NCBI RefSeq assembly: GCF_900114715.1
Contig: NZ_FOTY01000003.1
Span: 208,996 to 272,995, forward strand
DNA: 64,000 nucleotides
Origin: Salibacterium qingdaonense
GTDB taxonomy: Bacteria > Bacillota > Bacilli > Bacillales > Marinococcaceae
Reading direction: 5' to 3'
Shown here piece by piece: positions 1 to 7,843 of this stretch; positions within the stretch are counted from its first letter, which is position 1, and the number at the start of each line of letters is the position of its first letter. The translations under genes and the position numbers were made by a program. Under the pieces are notes generated by a model. That model searched no databases. It worked only from the letters and a program-made list of their open reading frames with translations, and was not told the DNA's origin.

Positions 1-942
1 CTGCAGCTTATATCGTGGGAACAACCATACAACATTAAGGAAAAAGTACTGCAGATGAGTGAAGAGCTGCGAACCGGCACCGGTTTTCATGAAGTCCTCC
101 ATCAACACGAATTTCCAGCAGATGTTTGCGCATATGTTTTCTTTTCGGAGCAGGGAGGTTTTCTCTCTGAAGGATTAAAAGGGGCAGGGGAGCTGTATCA
201 AAAAAGAATCAAAGTCCGGGGTTCAATGCAGAAACTTCTGCGCTATCCTATTGTGTTAATGTGGATTCTTTTTATGATCGCTGTGGTTATGGTGCATTAT
301 TTGTTTCCTTCATTCCGCCGGCTCTTTCAGTCGCTCGACATGGATTTTCCGGTACTTACCCGGATAATGCTGCAGTTGTTTCAGTACGCGCCGTATGCTG
401 CGGTCATACTGCTGCCGCTTATTGTGGCAGGTTTCATCTATTATATGTGCCGTTTCCGGCATTTTACACCTCAGCGCCAATACGCCTCTTTGTACCGCCT
501 TCCATGGGTAAGTACCTACCTTAAACTTTTTCTCACCTATTATTTTTCTCTTCAGTTCAGCAGCATGCTCAAAGGAGGTGTTTCGATATACGAAGTCTGT
601 CTCGTTTTTGAAAAGCAGCACCATTTTCCTTTTTTCCAGGTAGAAGGGAGTCAATTGAAACAAAAGCTTAAAGAAGGGAAAACCTTGTATGCAGCTGTCG
701 AGGAATCCGGATGGTACCGCGGTGACATGAAGTATGTTATTCAGCACGGTCAGGTTTCCGGGAGATTGGCAGAAGATCTTGCTTTTTACGGGGAACGGAT
801 GCTTGAGGTTCTCGAGGAACGGATCAATAAAACGGTAATGATACTGCAGCCGGTCCTGTTTTTGATTATTGGAGTGGTTATTCTGGGGATGTTTCTGTCC
901 GTATTTCTTCCCATGTTCCAATTGATGAATTCTATGCAGTAA
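1..942 (+). CDS. comGB: ComGB, competence pseudopilus inner-membrane protein (5' truncated by window edge)
   Basis: The reading frame is open from base 1, so the true start lies upstream; an internal Met at 55 is not the start. The visible 313 codons resemble the PilC/GspF-type platform protein of the competence pseudopilus, with hydrophobic segments around bases 250-310, 400-450 and 840-940. In the family, ComGB anchors the ComGA ATPase at the membrane and supports assembly of ComGC pseudopilin for DNA uptake. It is the first of six comG genes seen here; comGA would lie just outside the window. Unlike in B. subtilis, the next gene is not comGC but a small unknown gene. Confidence 0.93.
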   Translation: MQLISWEQPYNIKEKVLQMSEELRTGTGFHEVLHQHEFPADVCAYVFFSEQGGFLSEGLKGAGELYQKRIKVRGSMQKLLRYPIVLMWILFMIAVVMVHYLFPSFRRLFQSLDMDFPVLTRIMLQLFQYAPYAAVILLPLIVAGFIYYMCRFRHFTPQRQYASLYRLPWVSTYLKLFLTYYFSLQFSSMLKGGVSIYEVCLVFEKQHHFPFFQVEGSQLKQKLKEGKTLYAAVEESGWYRGDMKYVIQHGQVSGRLAEDLAFYGERMLEVLEERINKTVMILQPVLFLIIGVVILGMFLSVFLPMFQLMNSMQ

Positions 943-1080
943 CGTGTAACTTCCAAGTAACAGGAACAGACTGCCCTCTGCTGATGGATCCCCGGAGTAT
1001 CAGCGTTGTTCACATTTCACAAACATAAAAAACATGAAAGCCGCTTACTACGGGATAATACAAAGAAAGAAGGAAAAAGA

Positions 1081-1242
1081 ATGACTCGATCCTTGAACGT
1101 CGTATCCCCGTTTTCATTTGAATCAAAAATCGTTGAACTGGAGAAACGGCTGCAGGCACTTGAAATCAATAAGGAAGAAGACATCATGACCCTGCTCCGT
1201 GTACTGGAAACCAAAACGACAGAAAGAAGGGGAAGCGCATGA
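1081..1242 (+). CDS. Unknown 53-residue protein between comGB and comGC
   Basis: An ATG at 1081 preceded by AAGGA opens a 53-codon frame that ends by overlapping the comGC start by four bases, the pattern of translationally coupled operon genes. The product is hydrophilic, with a predicted helical stretch rich in Glu, Lys and Leu (EKRLQALEINKEED) that could form a short coiled coil, and has no signal peptide or membrane segment. A longer version from a TTG at 1006 is possible but less likely. I do not recognise a family. Its place suggests a role in, or hitch-hiking with, competence pseudopilus assembly; this is inference only. Confidence 0.55.
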   Translation: MTRSLNVVSPFSFESKIVELEKRLQALEINKEEDIMTLLRVLETKTTERRGSA

Positions 1243-1553
1243 GAAAAAATATCAAAAATGAGTCTGGTTTTACAATGATAGAAATGATGGTGGTACTGCT
1301 CATTATTACAGTACTTCTTCTCATTGCCGTACCGAATATGGTGAAAAATAATGATGTCGCGCAGTCGAAAGGGTGCGATGCAACGATCAATCTTTTGGAA
1401 GCGCAGGCGGGAGCATACAGGGTGGAACATAAAACCGCAGCGTCATCGCTCGCTGATTTAGAAGAAGGAGGATATGTGGACACCGTCACATGCCCTGATC
1501 AGACTGCACTTACGTTGCATGAGGACGGTACGGTGACGAAAGCGGAACAATGA
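1239..1553 (+). CDS. comGC: ComGC, major competence pseudopilin
   Basis: This 104-residue protein has the type IV prepilin signature: a short basic leader, then GFTMIEMM and a hydrophobic helix of about 20 residues. The prepilin peptidase ComC is expected to cut before the Phe at the SG/FTMIE site and methylate it. Two cysteines (in SKGCD and TVTCPD) could form the intramolecular disulfide known in ComGC. It forms the main shaft of the pseudopilus that brings DNA across the wall. It overlaps the preceding small gene and the following comGD by four bases each, so the operon is tightly coupled. Confidence 0.95.
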   Translation: MRKNIKNESGFTMIEMMVVLLIITVLLLIAVPNMVKNNDVAQSKGCDATINLLEAQAGAYRVEHKTAASSLADLEEGGYVDTVTCPDQTALTLHEDGTVTKAEQ

Positions 1554-1999
1554 AGCGTGCCTTATCGGCAGAACAAGGACACACGTTAATGGAAATAATC
1601 CTTGTACTGGCTGTCCTTTCCATAATGACAGCCGTCCCTGTTCTGCACCTTCATACGATGTACGATAAAAAACAGGTTGATTATTTTCTGAAGATGCTTG
1701 AGGAAGATTTACGCGCTGGTCAGCAGTTGGCCTATGCCGATCAGGAATGGATTTATTTTCAGGACACAAAAAAGTCTTATCAAATGAGGGAAGGCTCGTA
1801 TTGGGAAGACCCTATTCAAACACGGCAGCTTCCTGAAGGTGTATCGTTTAAACGCAGCACCATGACATTTGATGACATCGGCTTCAAAAGCAATGGAAAC
1901 GCAAGGAAAGCCGGTACAGTGTTTATACAGACGCCGCACAAAAGCTACAAACTTGTCGTCCTGGTTGGAAAAGGGAGGGTCTATATTGAAGAAAGATGA
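1550..1999 (+). CDS. comGD: ComGD, minor competence pseudopilin
   Basis: A 149-residue minor pseudopilin. The leader ends in GHTLMEIILVL, a prepilin-like cleavage site followed by a hydrophobic helix. The remainder is a soluble domain ending in a basic tail. In the family ComGD is needed for pseudopilus formation together with ComGC, ComGE and ComGG. The start ATG overlaps the comGC stop (ATGA), and the end overlaps the proposed comGE start by 14 bases. Confidence 0.88.
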   Translation: MKRALSAEQGHTLMEIILVLAVLSIMTAVPVLHLHTMYDKKQVDYFLKMLEEDLRAGQQLAYADQEWIYFQDTKKSYQMREGSYWEDPIQTRQLPEGVSFKRSTMTFDDIGFKSNGNARKAGTVFIQTPHKSYKLVVLVGKGRVYIEER

Positions 2000-2333
2000 A
2001 AAGGGTTTTACTTTAATGGAGGCAGTGACAGCTTTGGCGGTTCTTTCTTTATTTTCACTTATTTTCCTGCCGGTATATCAACGCAGTCTGGAGGAGCAGA
2101 AAACGGTAGATGAAGAAAGAACAGCACTTTATCTCTTGGAAAAAGAAGCGTTGACATCCATTTATCATCAACCGGGAGTGGAGACTGGAGATACGGACGG
2201 GATTTATGAATGGTCCAGGCATTCAAAACAAGCAGGCACAAACCTCTGCCTGCAATGGGAAGGGGGGAATGGCCGTTTTTATAAAAAATGCCTGTTCTTT
2301 CTTTCGTCATTCAAGCGGCATGACACTGATTGA
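1986..2333 (+). CDS. comGE: ComGE, minor competence pseudopilin (TTG start)
   Basis: The product (115 residues) begins MKKDEKGFTLMEAV, a clear prepilin leader and cleavage site followed by a hydrophobic segment. The TTG at 1986 is chosen because it follows a GGGAGGG ribosome binding site inside the end of comGD and puts the leader at the usual length; the upstream Met at 1869 would make an implausibly long leader. Position after comGD and the weakly conserved C-terminal part fit ComGE. The last 65 bases overlap the start of comGF in another frame. Confidence 0.8.
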   Translation: MKKDEKGFTLMEAVTALAVLSLFSLIFLPVYQRSLEEQKTVDEERTALYLLEKEALTSIYHQPGVETGDTDGIYEWSRHSKQAGTNLCLQWEGGNGRFYKKCLFFLSSFKRHDTD

Positions 2334-2748
2334 AGTGCTTATATCGCTCAGTGTGCTGTTCGTCTCTTCTGTAGTCATTGTGCAGGTTCTTCCGTTATGG
2401 GAGAAAAAGGAGACCACTTCCAACCAGGAAATACAGATGTTTTTCCAGCAGCTCCAGGAAGACATGAATTATGCTTACGAACTTGAGATAAAGGAAAACG
2501 GGCTGATTCTTAAAGAAACCCGCAATGAGCGGCAGTACAGCCTTTCCGATGGGCGGATTATCCGTAGAAAAAATGGAACCGGCCACGAAATCGTACTTCA
2601 GGATGTAAAAGACTTCTCAGCTGCAGCTGCTTCGTTCGGAGCCGAGGTGTCCGTCGTAGACAGGCAGGGGGCGGTTTGGTCGGGCGTTATTGGGAGAAGA
2701 CCGCTGACGGAAAAGGAGAATGTGTATTGGGTGAAAAGGGAGCCGTAA
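2269..2748 (+). CDS. comGF: ComGF, competence pseudopilus protein
   Basis: The frame encodes 159 residues from the ATG at 2269, which follows a GGAAGGGGGG ribosome binding site; an earlier in-frame Met at 2206 lacks a good site. The N-terminus SSGMTLIEVLISL is a prepilin-like motif with a hydrophobic helix, and the rest is a soluble beta-rich domain typical of ComGF. Its beginning overlaps comGE by 65 bases. The role is as a required but less understood component of the competence pseudopilus. Confidence 0.85.
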   Translation: MAVFIKNACSFFRHSSGMTLIEVLISLSVLFVSSVVIVQVLPLWEKKETTSNQEIQMFFQQLQEDMNYAYELEIKENGLILKETRNERQYSLSDGRIIRRKNGTGHEIVLQDVKDFSAAAASFGAEVSVVDRQGAVWSGVIGRRPLTEKENVYWVKREP

Positions 2749-3083
2749 TGCCGATTCTGCTGATTATCTGTTTTCTGTTTACATCTTTGCTGTTTGTTGA
2801 GGCGGCAGTTTTTGTTAACGAGAAGCAGAGTGTGTCTAAAGAAGAACAAGTTCTTCAGCTGGAATGGCTGCTGCGAAACGCGGAATGGAAGTGGACAAAC
2901 GAAAAAGAAAGGAGAGCAGGAAACGAGAACCAGATCTATCGTTTTCCGAGTGGTTATGTGCAATGGCAGGAAAAAGAATTTTCTGATACACATATTCATC
3001 TTATATTTAAGGCGGTGACAGCTGACGGACACGAAAGGACACGGTCTTATTATCTTGAGTATCACAAAGAAGAAACAGAATAA
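2727..3083 (+). CDS. comGG: ComGG, minor pseudopilin-like competence protein (TTG start)
   Basis: The last comG gene encodes about 118 residues. I prefer the TTG at 2727, seven bases after AAAGGAG, giving MGEKGAVMPILLIICFLF, which resembles the ComGG N-terminus with a basic leader and a hydrophobic helix; an ATG at 2748 directly at the comGF stop is the alternative. The C-terminal part is a small soluble domain rich in Glu and Lys. ComGG is thought to contact other minor pseudopilins at the pilus tip. It overlaps comGF by 22 bases. Confidence 0.8.
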   Translation: MGEKGAVMPILLIICFLFTSLLFVEAAVFVNEKQSVSKEEQVLQLEWLLRNAEWKWTNEKERRAGNENQIYRFPSGYVQWQEKEFSDTHIHLIFKAVTADGHERTRSYYLEYHKEETE

Positions 3084-3148
3084 AACAACCGCAAACCGGT
3101 TATCCTTAAAATAATTATTCCTGCACAGAGCAGAAAAGGAGGTAGTCT

Positions 3149-3334
3149 GTGACACCTAATCCATTTTTAAAATATCTCATCATGGAAGCTGTCGAAGCAT
3201 TGGAAACAAAACTGGGCGGTGCGAAAAAAGAGAAAAAACAGCATGATTTCCGGCCGGAGCGTATTGGATTTCGATGGTTCGGACTTCTTCCGCTTTCTTT
3301 TAAGGTGGCATGGCAGAAACGTAGAAGGTCATAG
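3149..3334 (+). CDS. yqzE: YqzE family small protein
   Basis: A 61-residue basic protein starting at a GTG eight bases after AAAGGAGG. The C-terminus RIGFRWFGLLPLSFKVAW matches the conserved tail of YqzE, which in B. subtilis also follows comGG and is expressed with the comG operon. Function is not known. There is no terminator between comGG and this gene (65-base gap), so it probably belongs to the same transcript. Confidence 0.8.
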   Translation: MTPNPFLKYLIMEAVEALETKLGGAKKEKKQHDFRPERIGFRWFGLLPLSFKVAWQKRRRS

Positions 3335-3363
3335 ACACCGTTCACAAAAGAGCAGGAAAAACG

Positions 3364-3393
3364 TTTACAAGGATTACATCCCTCGTATATAAT
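3364..3393 (+). promoter_or_regulatory. Probable sigma-A promoter for the DUF2626 gene
   Basis: TTTACA at 3364-3369 and TATAAT at 3388-3393 are separated by 18 bases, about 55 bases upstream of the start codon at 3451. This is read from the sequence only. Confidence 0.55.
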
Positions 3394-3435
3394 ATGGTTA
3401 GTTATCATCATCCGAATGTTTTGTGATTCTGACAG

Positions 3436-3445
3436 GGGGGGGGGG
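3436..3445 (+). repeat. Homopolymeric G tract (G11, 3435-3445) in the ribosome binding site
   Basis: Eleven consecutive G residues end five bases before the ATG at 3451 and form the Shine-Dalgarno region of the DUF2626 gene. Such a tract is prone to slippage and would change the spacing of the ribosome binding site. Confidence 0.8.
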
Positions 3446-3450
3446 AGAAT

Positions 3451-3690
3451 ATGGACCGCATGTACCGAATGCTTGGGTTCTGGACAGCTGTATTCGCTGT
3501 ATTATTTTTTGTAGGCGACATGTTCAATATGGCCGTGCTGTTTTTTGCTCAAACAGCTTTCTTTGTAGCACTGGGATACATGAAATTGACGGAACGGATG
3601 TACATTTACATTTTTGGAGCGTATTTGACATTATTTTTTGTCAGCTTCACGTATTATTCAACCTTTATTATGAATCCGGGCTTTCACTAA
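3451..3690 (+). CDS. yqgY: DUF2626 family membrane protein (YqgY-like)
   Basis: The 79-residue product is hydrophobic with three predicted membrane segments and starts MDRMYRMLGFWTAVF, typical of the DUF2626 family of Bacillaceae (B. subtilis YqgY). It has its own promoter-like sequence and a strong terminator at 3733, so it is likely a single-gene transcript. Function is unknown in the family. The unusual feature is the G11 tract that serves as its ribosome binding site. Confidence 0.8.
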   Translation: MDRMYRMLGFWTAVFAVLFFVGDMFNMAVLFFAQTAFFVALGYMKLTERMYIYIFGAYLTLFFVSFTYYSTFIMNPGFH

Positions 3691-3732
3691 ATACAACGGG
3701 AAGGCCCGGAATGTACATACCGGTAACGAGTA

Positions 3733-3765
3733 GAAGCTGCCCGCGGGAAAGGGCAGCTTCTTTTT
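3733..3765 (+). terminator. Rho-independent terminator after the DUF2626 gene
   Basis: A perfect 10-bp stem GAAGCTGCCC / GGGCAGCTTC with an 8-base loop is followed by five T residues. Confidence 0.88.
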
Positions 3766-3857
3766 GAAATGTAATGGGGAGTACAAAGCGCCGGCGTGTT
3801 TAGGGGATGACAGGACGTTCTTCCGTTCTTATAATAAAGGGGACCTGTTTGTGGTGG

Positions 3858-4490
3858 TTAAAAACCATTTAGAAACGGGTTGCTGTCCATTTCCGTGCCG
3901 ATGGTCGTCCACGGACCATGACCACAGGCAACATAAGTTTCTTCCGGCAGTTCAAGCATTTTATTATGAAGGACGCTTAGAAGCTGTGAATGATCTCCGC
4001 CCGGCAGGTCTGTCCGACCGATAGCCCCGGCGAACAGAACGTCGCCGGAAAAAACGGTTTGTATCTGTCCGCAGTAAAAGGAGACGCTTCCGGGAGAATG
4101 CCCGGGGGTTTCCATTACCTCAAAAGAAAAGGCGCCGGTTGAAAGCGTGCCTTCTTCTGTGATCAGATGGTCTGCTTTTGACGCATACACACCGCCGTTC
4201 AAAAACAGGGAGGATCCGTTTTTCTCCGGGTCTGTGAGCCAATCAGCTTCTCTGGTATGAACGTATACTGGTATATTATATTTGTTTCGAACAGAATCAA
4301 CAGCACCGATATGGTCGAAATGCGCGTGGGTTAATAGTATAACCTGTGGCTGCAGCCCGAGAGAATGGATTTTGTCGTGAAGCACGTTCTCATCTCCGCC
4401 GGGGTCAAAAACAACTGCTTCACCTTTATCATTATATAACAGGTAACAGTTAGTCTGAATGGGTCCTAAAGGTATTGTCTCCCAGTTCAT
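3858..4490 (-). CDS. yqgX: Metallo-beta-lactamase fold hydrolase (YqgX, glyoxalase II-like)
   Basis: The 210-residue protein has the HxHxDH metal motif HAHFDH at residues 55-60, a later GHSPGS, FSGDVLF and ACGHGP, which together form the binuclear metal site of the family. The start MNWETIPLGPIQTNCY matches the YqgX N-terminus and lies eight bases after GGAGG; a TTG five codons upstream is less likely. Family members hydrolyse thioesters such as S-lactoyl conjugates; in bacilli a bacillithiol-linked role is suspected. It is transcribed toward the DUF2626 gene and no terminator of its own is obvious. Confidence 0.88.
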   Translation of the reverse strand: MNWETIPLGPIQTNCYLLYNDKGEAVVFDPGGDENVLHDKIHSLGLQPQVILLTHAHFDHIGAVDSVRNKYNIPVYVHTREADWLTDPEKNGSSLFLNGGVYASKADHLITEEGTLSTGAFSFEVMETPGHSPGSVSFYCGQIQTVFSGDVLFAGAIGRTDLPGGDHSQLLSVLHNKMLELPEETYVACGHGPWTTIGTEMDSNPFLNGF

Positions 4491-4665
4491 GCTCTCATCC
4501 TCCAATTTTAATCTATAGATTGGGGCTATTTTAACATAATTCTGTACAAAAAAGCTTAAATTAATGGATGCATGTCTTTAGGAAAAAAGGTATAATAAAG
4601 TCAACATGAATGTAGAAATGAGACTGATTCGATACCTCGGTTATCGAAAAGAAGGGGGATTTTTC

Positions 4666-4836
4666 ATGGCTTTTGGAATTACCATGCTTGTGGTTGCCAT
4701 ACTCTGCGGTGTCGCAACCATCCGTGAGATAAAAAGAAGGAACTTTTTGGGATTCGGATTCGCCGGATTGTCTCTGCTTGTATTTGGATGGTTCTCTATC
4801 ATGACAATTTTTATAAGCGGAGCCCCGTCAAGCTGA
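4666..4836 (+). CDS. DUF2759 family small membrane protein
   Basis: A 56-residue hydrophobic protein from an ATG seven bases after GAAGGGGG. It has two membrane segments and the conserved FGWFSIMTIF near the C-terminus that typifies DUF2759 proteins of Bacillaceae, which occur beside YqgX. TATAAT at 4589-4594 may be its promoter -10 box. An upstream in-frame ATG at 4606 has no ribosome binding site. Function unknown. Confidence 0.72.
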   Translation: MAFGITMLVVAILCGVATIREIKRRNFLGFGFAGLSLLVFGWFSIMTIFISGAPSS

Positions 4837-4876
4837 CCGGTGGACAGAGTCTGCAGCATTAATATTTTTGAAGAAC

Positions 4877-5214
4877 GAGACTGGGACAAAAGTAAAATAG
4901 GTGGAGGACAATACGAATGTCTTGCATCGTTGCTCAACAGTCTAATGGTAGCGGAGCCAAAATGCTTCGACTCCTGCTCAGAACAGCACGAGTCTCGGGG
5001 ACCCCGCAGGAAGCGGTTTTCTTCCGAGGAGGCTTGAGCCGTGCCCGCGGCAAAGAAGACACGATGAGCCCTGGCGAATCGATGTCGCCCTTGTGCTCTG
5101 GAGTAAAAGCGAAGCATTTTGGCGCAGCGGTTTGTCTCAGCAACGAAAAATGCCGAACGATTTTTTAAAAAATCGTTCGGCATTTTTCTATCTTATACAG
5201 GTTTTGTCCCAGCC
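4877..5214. repeat. Fold-back intergenic repeat element (MITE-like)
   Basis: This 340-base gene-free stretch is a nested imperfect palindrome. The outer ends read GACTGGGACAAAA on the left and its inverted copy TTTTGTCCCAGCC on the right. A perfect 14-bp inverted pair, GCCAAAATGCTTCG (4956-4969) and its complement (5110-5123), sits inside. Outside that pair, CGTTGCT sequences also pair. A 42-base perfect palindrome lies at 5146-5187. A 70-base part (5042-5111) recurs at 43388-43457 with five differences. A third partial end, TTGGGACAAGTAAAAC, lies at 5269-5284. No coding sequence is credible here. Confidence 0.75.
5146..5187. terminator. Perfect 42-base palindrome, likely bidirectional terminator-like hairpin
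   Basis: AAAAATGCCGAACGATTTTTT is followed directly by its exact complement, giving a 21-bp stem with runs of T on both strands. It lies within the repeat element and could end yqhG transcription from the right or the DUF2759 transcript from the left. Confidence 0.6.
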
Positions 5215-5257
5215 TTTGTGCTGCCTAGTCAGGGAATGGGTTCATCTTCTTTATGAT

Positions 5258-6052
5258 TTAAAAGGAAGATTGGGACAAGTAAAACAGACCGCTGTTACTG
5301 ATATCTATGTGAACCGATGGGTGGTATCTGCTGCGTATATCGTTTTTTTCCTTTTCATAATCCTCCCAGGCAGAAGACACAGCTTGATTGTAGGCATGAA
5401 GCAGCGTCAGTTCCTCGAGCATCTTTTTTTCTGCTTTTTCGGCCCAGTCATCAGGGTGCTCATCGACAAAGCGGCGTGCTTCGTTTTTAATCCGCCGCAG
5501 GCCGCTTTCCACCTGAATAAGCGAAGCCATGGGGAAGGAATGATCTGCAATGATAGGTTCGAGGCAAAGCGGTTTCAGGTTTTCCATCATATTATGAACG
5601 AGCTGGCCGTGTATCAGCTGCAATCCATAAGACACGATTTTGTCTTTACGTTGGTGAGAAACAAATGAGAATTTCACATTTACAACGAGCCAGGGGTAAA
5701 GAGGAGCCGGGGTCTGCTGCGGCTTATGGTGTTCATAGAGCAGACACCAAATACCTTTGCTGCGGGCGGATTCAAAAATTTGATGAAGCCTTGGCGTCCC
5801 AACGTGCAGCCATTCTCCTTTTTCCGAGCGGTCTTTTGGTTGTTCTGTAAAAAACGTGAGCGTCATCGGTTCCGGAATTCCCCCTGTTTTTTTAACGTAA
5901 TGCCAGTAAAAGGGCCGGTTCATTAACTCCCGGTCCAGTGCTTCTGTCAACTTAATCTGGATAGAGTGGTTGGAGCGGTGCAGAATCGAAGCCCCGTTTG
6001 TTTCAAAATACCGGTGGATATACCGCAGCAGTTCATCTCCCAAAGAGGTCAT
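5258..6052 (-). CDS. yqhG: YqhG family protein
   Basis: The 264-residue soluble protein resembles YqhG of B. subtilis, a conserved Bacillaceae protein of unknown function always paired with the helicase YqhH. Its ATG overlaps the yqhH stop by four bases, so the two are translationally coupled. It ends SGLFYLSQSSF, where the last codons run into a partial copy of the repeat end (5269-5284), so the extreme C-terminus is probably repeat-derived. The pairing suggests an accessory role to the helicase. Confidence 0.82.
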   Translation of the reverse strand: MTSLGDELLRYIHRYFETNGASILHRSNHSIQIKLTEALDRELMNRPFYWHYVKKTGGIPEPMTLTFFTEQPKDRSEKGEWLHVGTPRLHQIFESARSKGIWCLLYEHHKPQQTPAPLYPWLVVNVKFSFVSHQRKDKIVSYGLQLIHGQLVHNMMENLKPLCLEPIIADHSFPMASLIQVESGLRRIKNEARRFVDEHPDDWAEKAEKKMLEELTLLHAYNQAVSSAWEDYEKEKNDIRSRYHPSVHIDISNSGLFYLSQSSF

Positions 6053-7677
6053 CCTCCTTTTTGTCCGGATTCATTTTCCATGAGTGCATAGAGATGGTTA
6101 AGCTTCACTTCCATTTCACGCTCGGATTCTGAGTGCTGCATCGTTTCGGTGATATACTGTTCCATCTCTTCGCCGAATCGGGAATCCAGAATGGTATCCA
6201 ATGTACCAATTACATTTTCAAATAGGTGAATTTTCTCGTACAGCAACGCAAGAACATGTTCTTCGATGGTTTGTCTGACAGCCATGTTATAGATCTGTAC
6301 GTCTTTTTCCTGTCCTAACCGGTGAAGCCGGCCGATCCGCTGTTCGAGCCGCATCGGGTTCCAGGGAAGGTCATAATTGATGATGGTACTGCTGAATTGA
6401 AGATTGATTCCTTCACCGCCGGCTTCTGTGGCAATCATCACTTTGGCGCGATCCCGGAAAATCATCTGCATCCATTCTTTTTTGCTGTGTCTGAAACCGC
6501 CGCGGAAAGGGACCGACAGTATACCGTATTGCTTGAAAAACCATTGCAGATAAAGCTGGGTCGATCGATACTCGGTGAAAAGAACAACTTTATCATCTGT
6601 TCCCTGAATGATCTCGAGTGCTCTTTGAGCCTTACTGTTGGTATCAATGTTCTGAATGCTTTCCAGAAGTCCGATAAATGTCTCTTCGGAAAGCTCTTCT
6701 TTTTCGTACATGTTTGCAAGCGTTCCATATGCAGCTTCTTTACTGCTGCAGGCTTCCCGTAACAGTGTTACCGACGTAAAACCATGAAACCGGTGTCCGT
6801 CTCCCGGTGTCAGGTTTTTCAGGGAATGGTAGAAATGCTGTTCCTGCGGGGTGAATGAAATATAAACGGAATGCACCTTTCGCTTCGTCCATGATATTTT
6901 CGTTTCTTCCCTCCGGTTTCTCACCATCACCTGCTGCACAATATGCTTCACCTCCTGTTCTCCTTTTTCTTTGAACAGCCTCTTAAATTCTTGTTGACTG
7001 CCGAGAAGGCCGGGCTTTAACAGGTGAATTAAATGAAAAAGTTCGGCAGGGTTATTCTGCACCGGTGTTGCCGTCAGCATAAGACAAAATGTTTTCTTTA
7101 CGAGTCTTGCAAATTCATAGTTTTTTGTTTTGGGATTCTTTAACTTATGAGCTTCATCGAAAATGACCATATCATAGTCCTGATTAAGTACGATATCCCG
7201 GTGCGGGGCCTGTTTGGCTGTATCGATGGAGGCAATAACCACATCAGCTTCCTCCCATACGTATGTTTTGCGCTGCACAGCGGCAGGAATCAGAAATTTG
7301 CTCTGCATTTCTTGTGCCCATTGTCCGGTTAACGAAGCGGGTACGAGAATCAATGCCTTTTTAACAAGTCCCCTTACCATGTATTCCTTTAAAATCAATC
7401 CTGCTTCAATGGTTTTACCGAGACCGACTTCATCGGCAAGAATCGCACGTCCGTCCATCTCTTCCAGTACACGTTTTGCTGTTTGTTCCTGGTGTGGGTA
7501 AAGGTCCACTCCCGCAATATGACGCAGGCACAGCAGTCCGTCAAAGTCGGGTACCGCCTTCCACTGTTCAGCCTCGTAGGCAAGCTGAAACTGTTCCCAG
7601 GACGAGAGCTGTTCCTTTGTGCGGATAGTATGATCAAACAGCTCCCAATCCGGATGAAAGTTAAGTTCCGCCGTCAT
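6049..7677 (-). CDS. yqhH: SNF2-family DEAD/DEAH helicase YqhH
   Basis: The 542-residue protein has the two RecA-like lobes of SNF2/RapA ATPases: Walker A DEVGLGKTIEAGL near residue 90, the DEAH box FDEAHKLKNP, LTATPVQNN, then a C-terminal lobe with TEAGGEGINLQF and the arginine motif RLEQRIGRLHRLGQ. The start ATG at 7677 follows AAGGAG; an alternative nine codons upstream lacks support. The role is unknown but the RapA-like motifs suggest remodelling of a nucleic-acid-bound complex such as stalled RNA polymerase. It heads a two-gene operon with yqhG. Confidence 0.88.
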   Translation of the reverse strand: MTAELNFHPDWELFDHTIRTKEQLSSWEQFQLAYEAEQWKAVPDFDGLLCLRHIAGVDLYPHQEQTAKRVLEEMDGRAILADEVGLGKTIEAGLILKEYMVRGLVKKALILVPASLTGQWAQEMQSKFLIPAAVQRKTYVWEEADVVIASIDTAKQAPHRDIVLNQDYDMVIFDEAHKLKNPKTKNYEFARLVKKTFCLMLTATPVQNNPAELFHLIHLLKPGLLGSQQEFKRLFKEKGEQEVKHIVQQVMVRNRREETKISWTKRKVHSVYISFTPQEQHFYHSLKNLTPGDGHRFHGFTSVTLLREACSSKEAAYGTLANMYEKEELSEETFIGLLESIQNIDTNSKAQRALEIIQGTDDKVVLFTEYRSTQLYLQWFFKQYGILSVPFRGGFRHSKKEWMQMIFRDRAKVMIATEAGGEGINLQFSSTIINYDLPWNPMRLEQRIGRLHRLGQEKDVQIYNMAVRQTIEEHVLALLYEKIHLFENVIGTLDTILDSRFGEEMEQYITETMQHSESEREMEVKLNHLYALMENESGQKGG

Positions 7678-7794
7678 AGTATTCGTTCTCCTTTTTTGGA
7701 ACATCGTTATGGCTAGTCATGTTCAAATGGAAAGATTTTTATGCATGCAGTAGAAGAGGCAGGGCAGGATGGGGGGTGGATGAGAAGACTTATA

Positions 7795-7829
7795 CAAAAA
7801 AACGCTCAAAGACAGACTCTTTGAACGTT
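7795..7829 (-). terminator. Terminator of yqhL
   Basis: On the minus strand a 12-bp stem AACGTTCAAAGA / TCTTTGAGCGTT (one G-U pair) with a five-base loop is followed by a run of T residues, 15 bases beyond the yqhL stop. Confidence 0.8.
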
Positions 7830-7843
7830 AATTAGAAGCTGTA

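Noticed and set aside
2598..3155. 185-codon minus-strand frame across comGG
   Set aside because: It is antisense to comGF and comGG and has no ribosome binding site.
4641..5668. Frames of 180 and 191 codons crossing the repeat element
   Set aside because: They arise from the palindromic repeat and read partly antisense to yqhG; no family resemblance and no good start sites.
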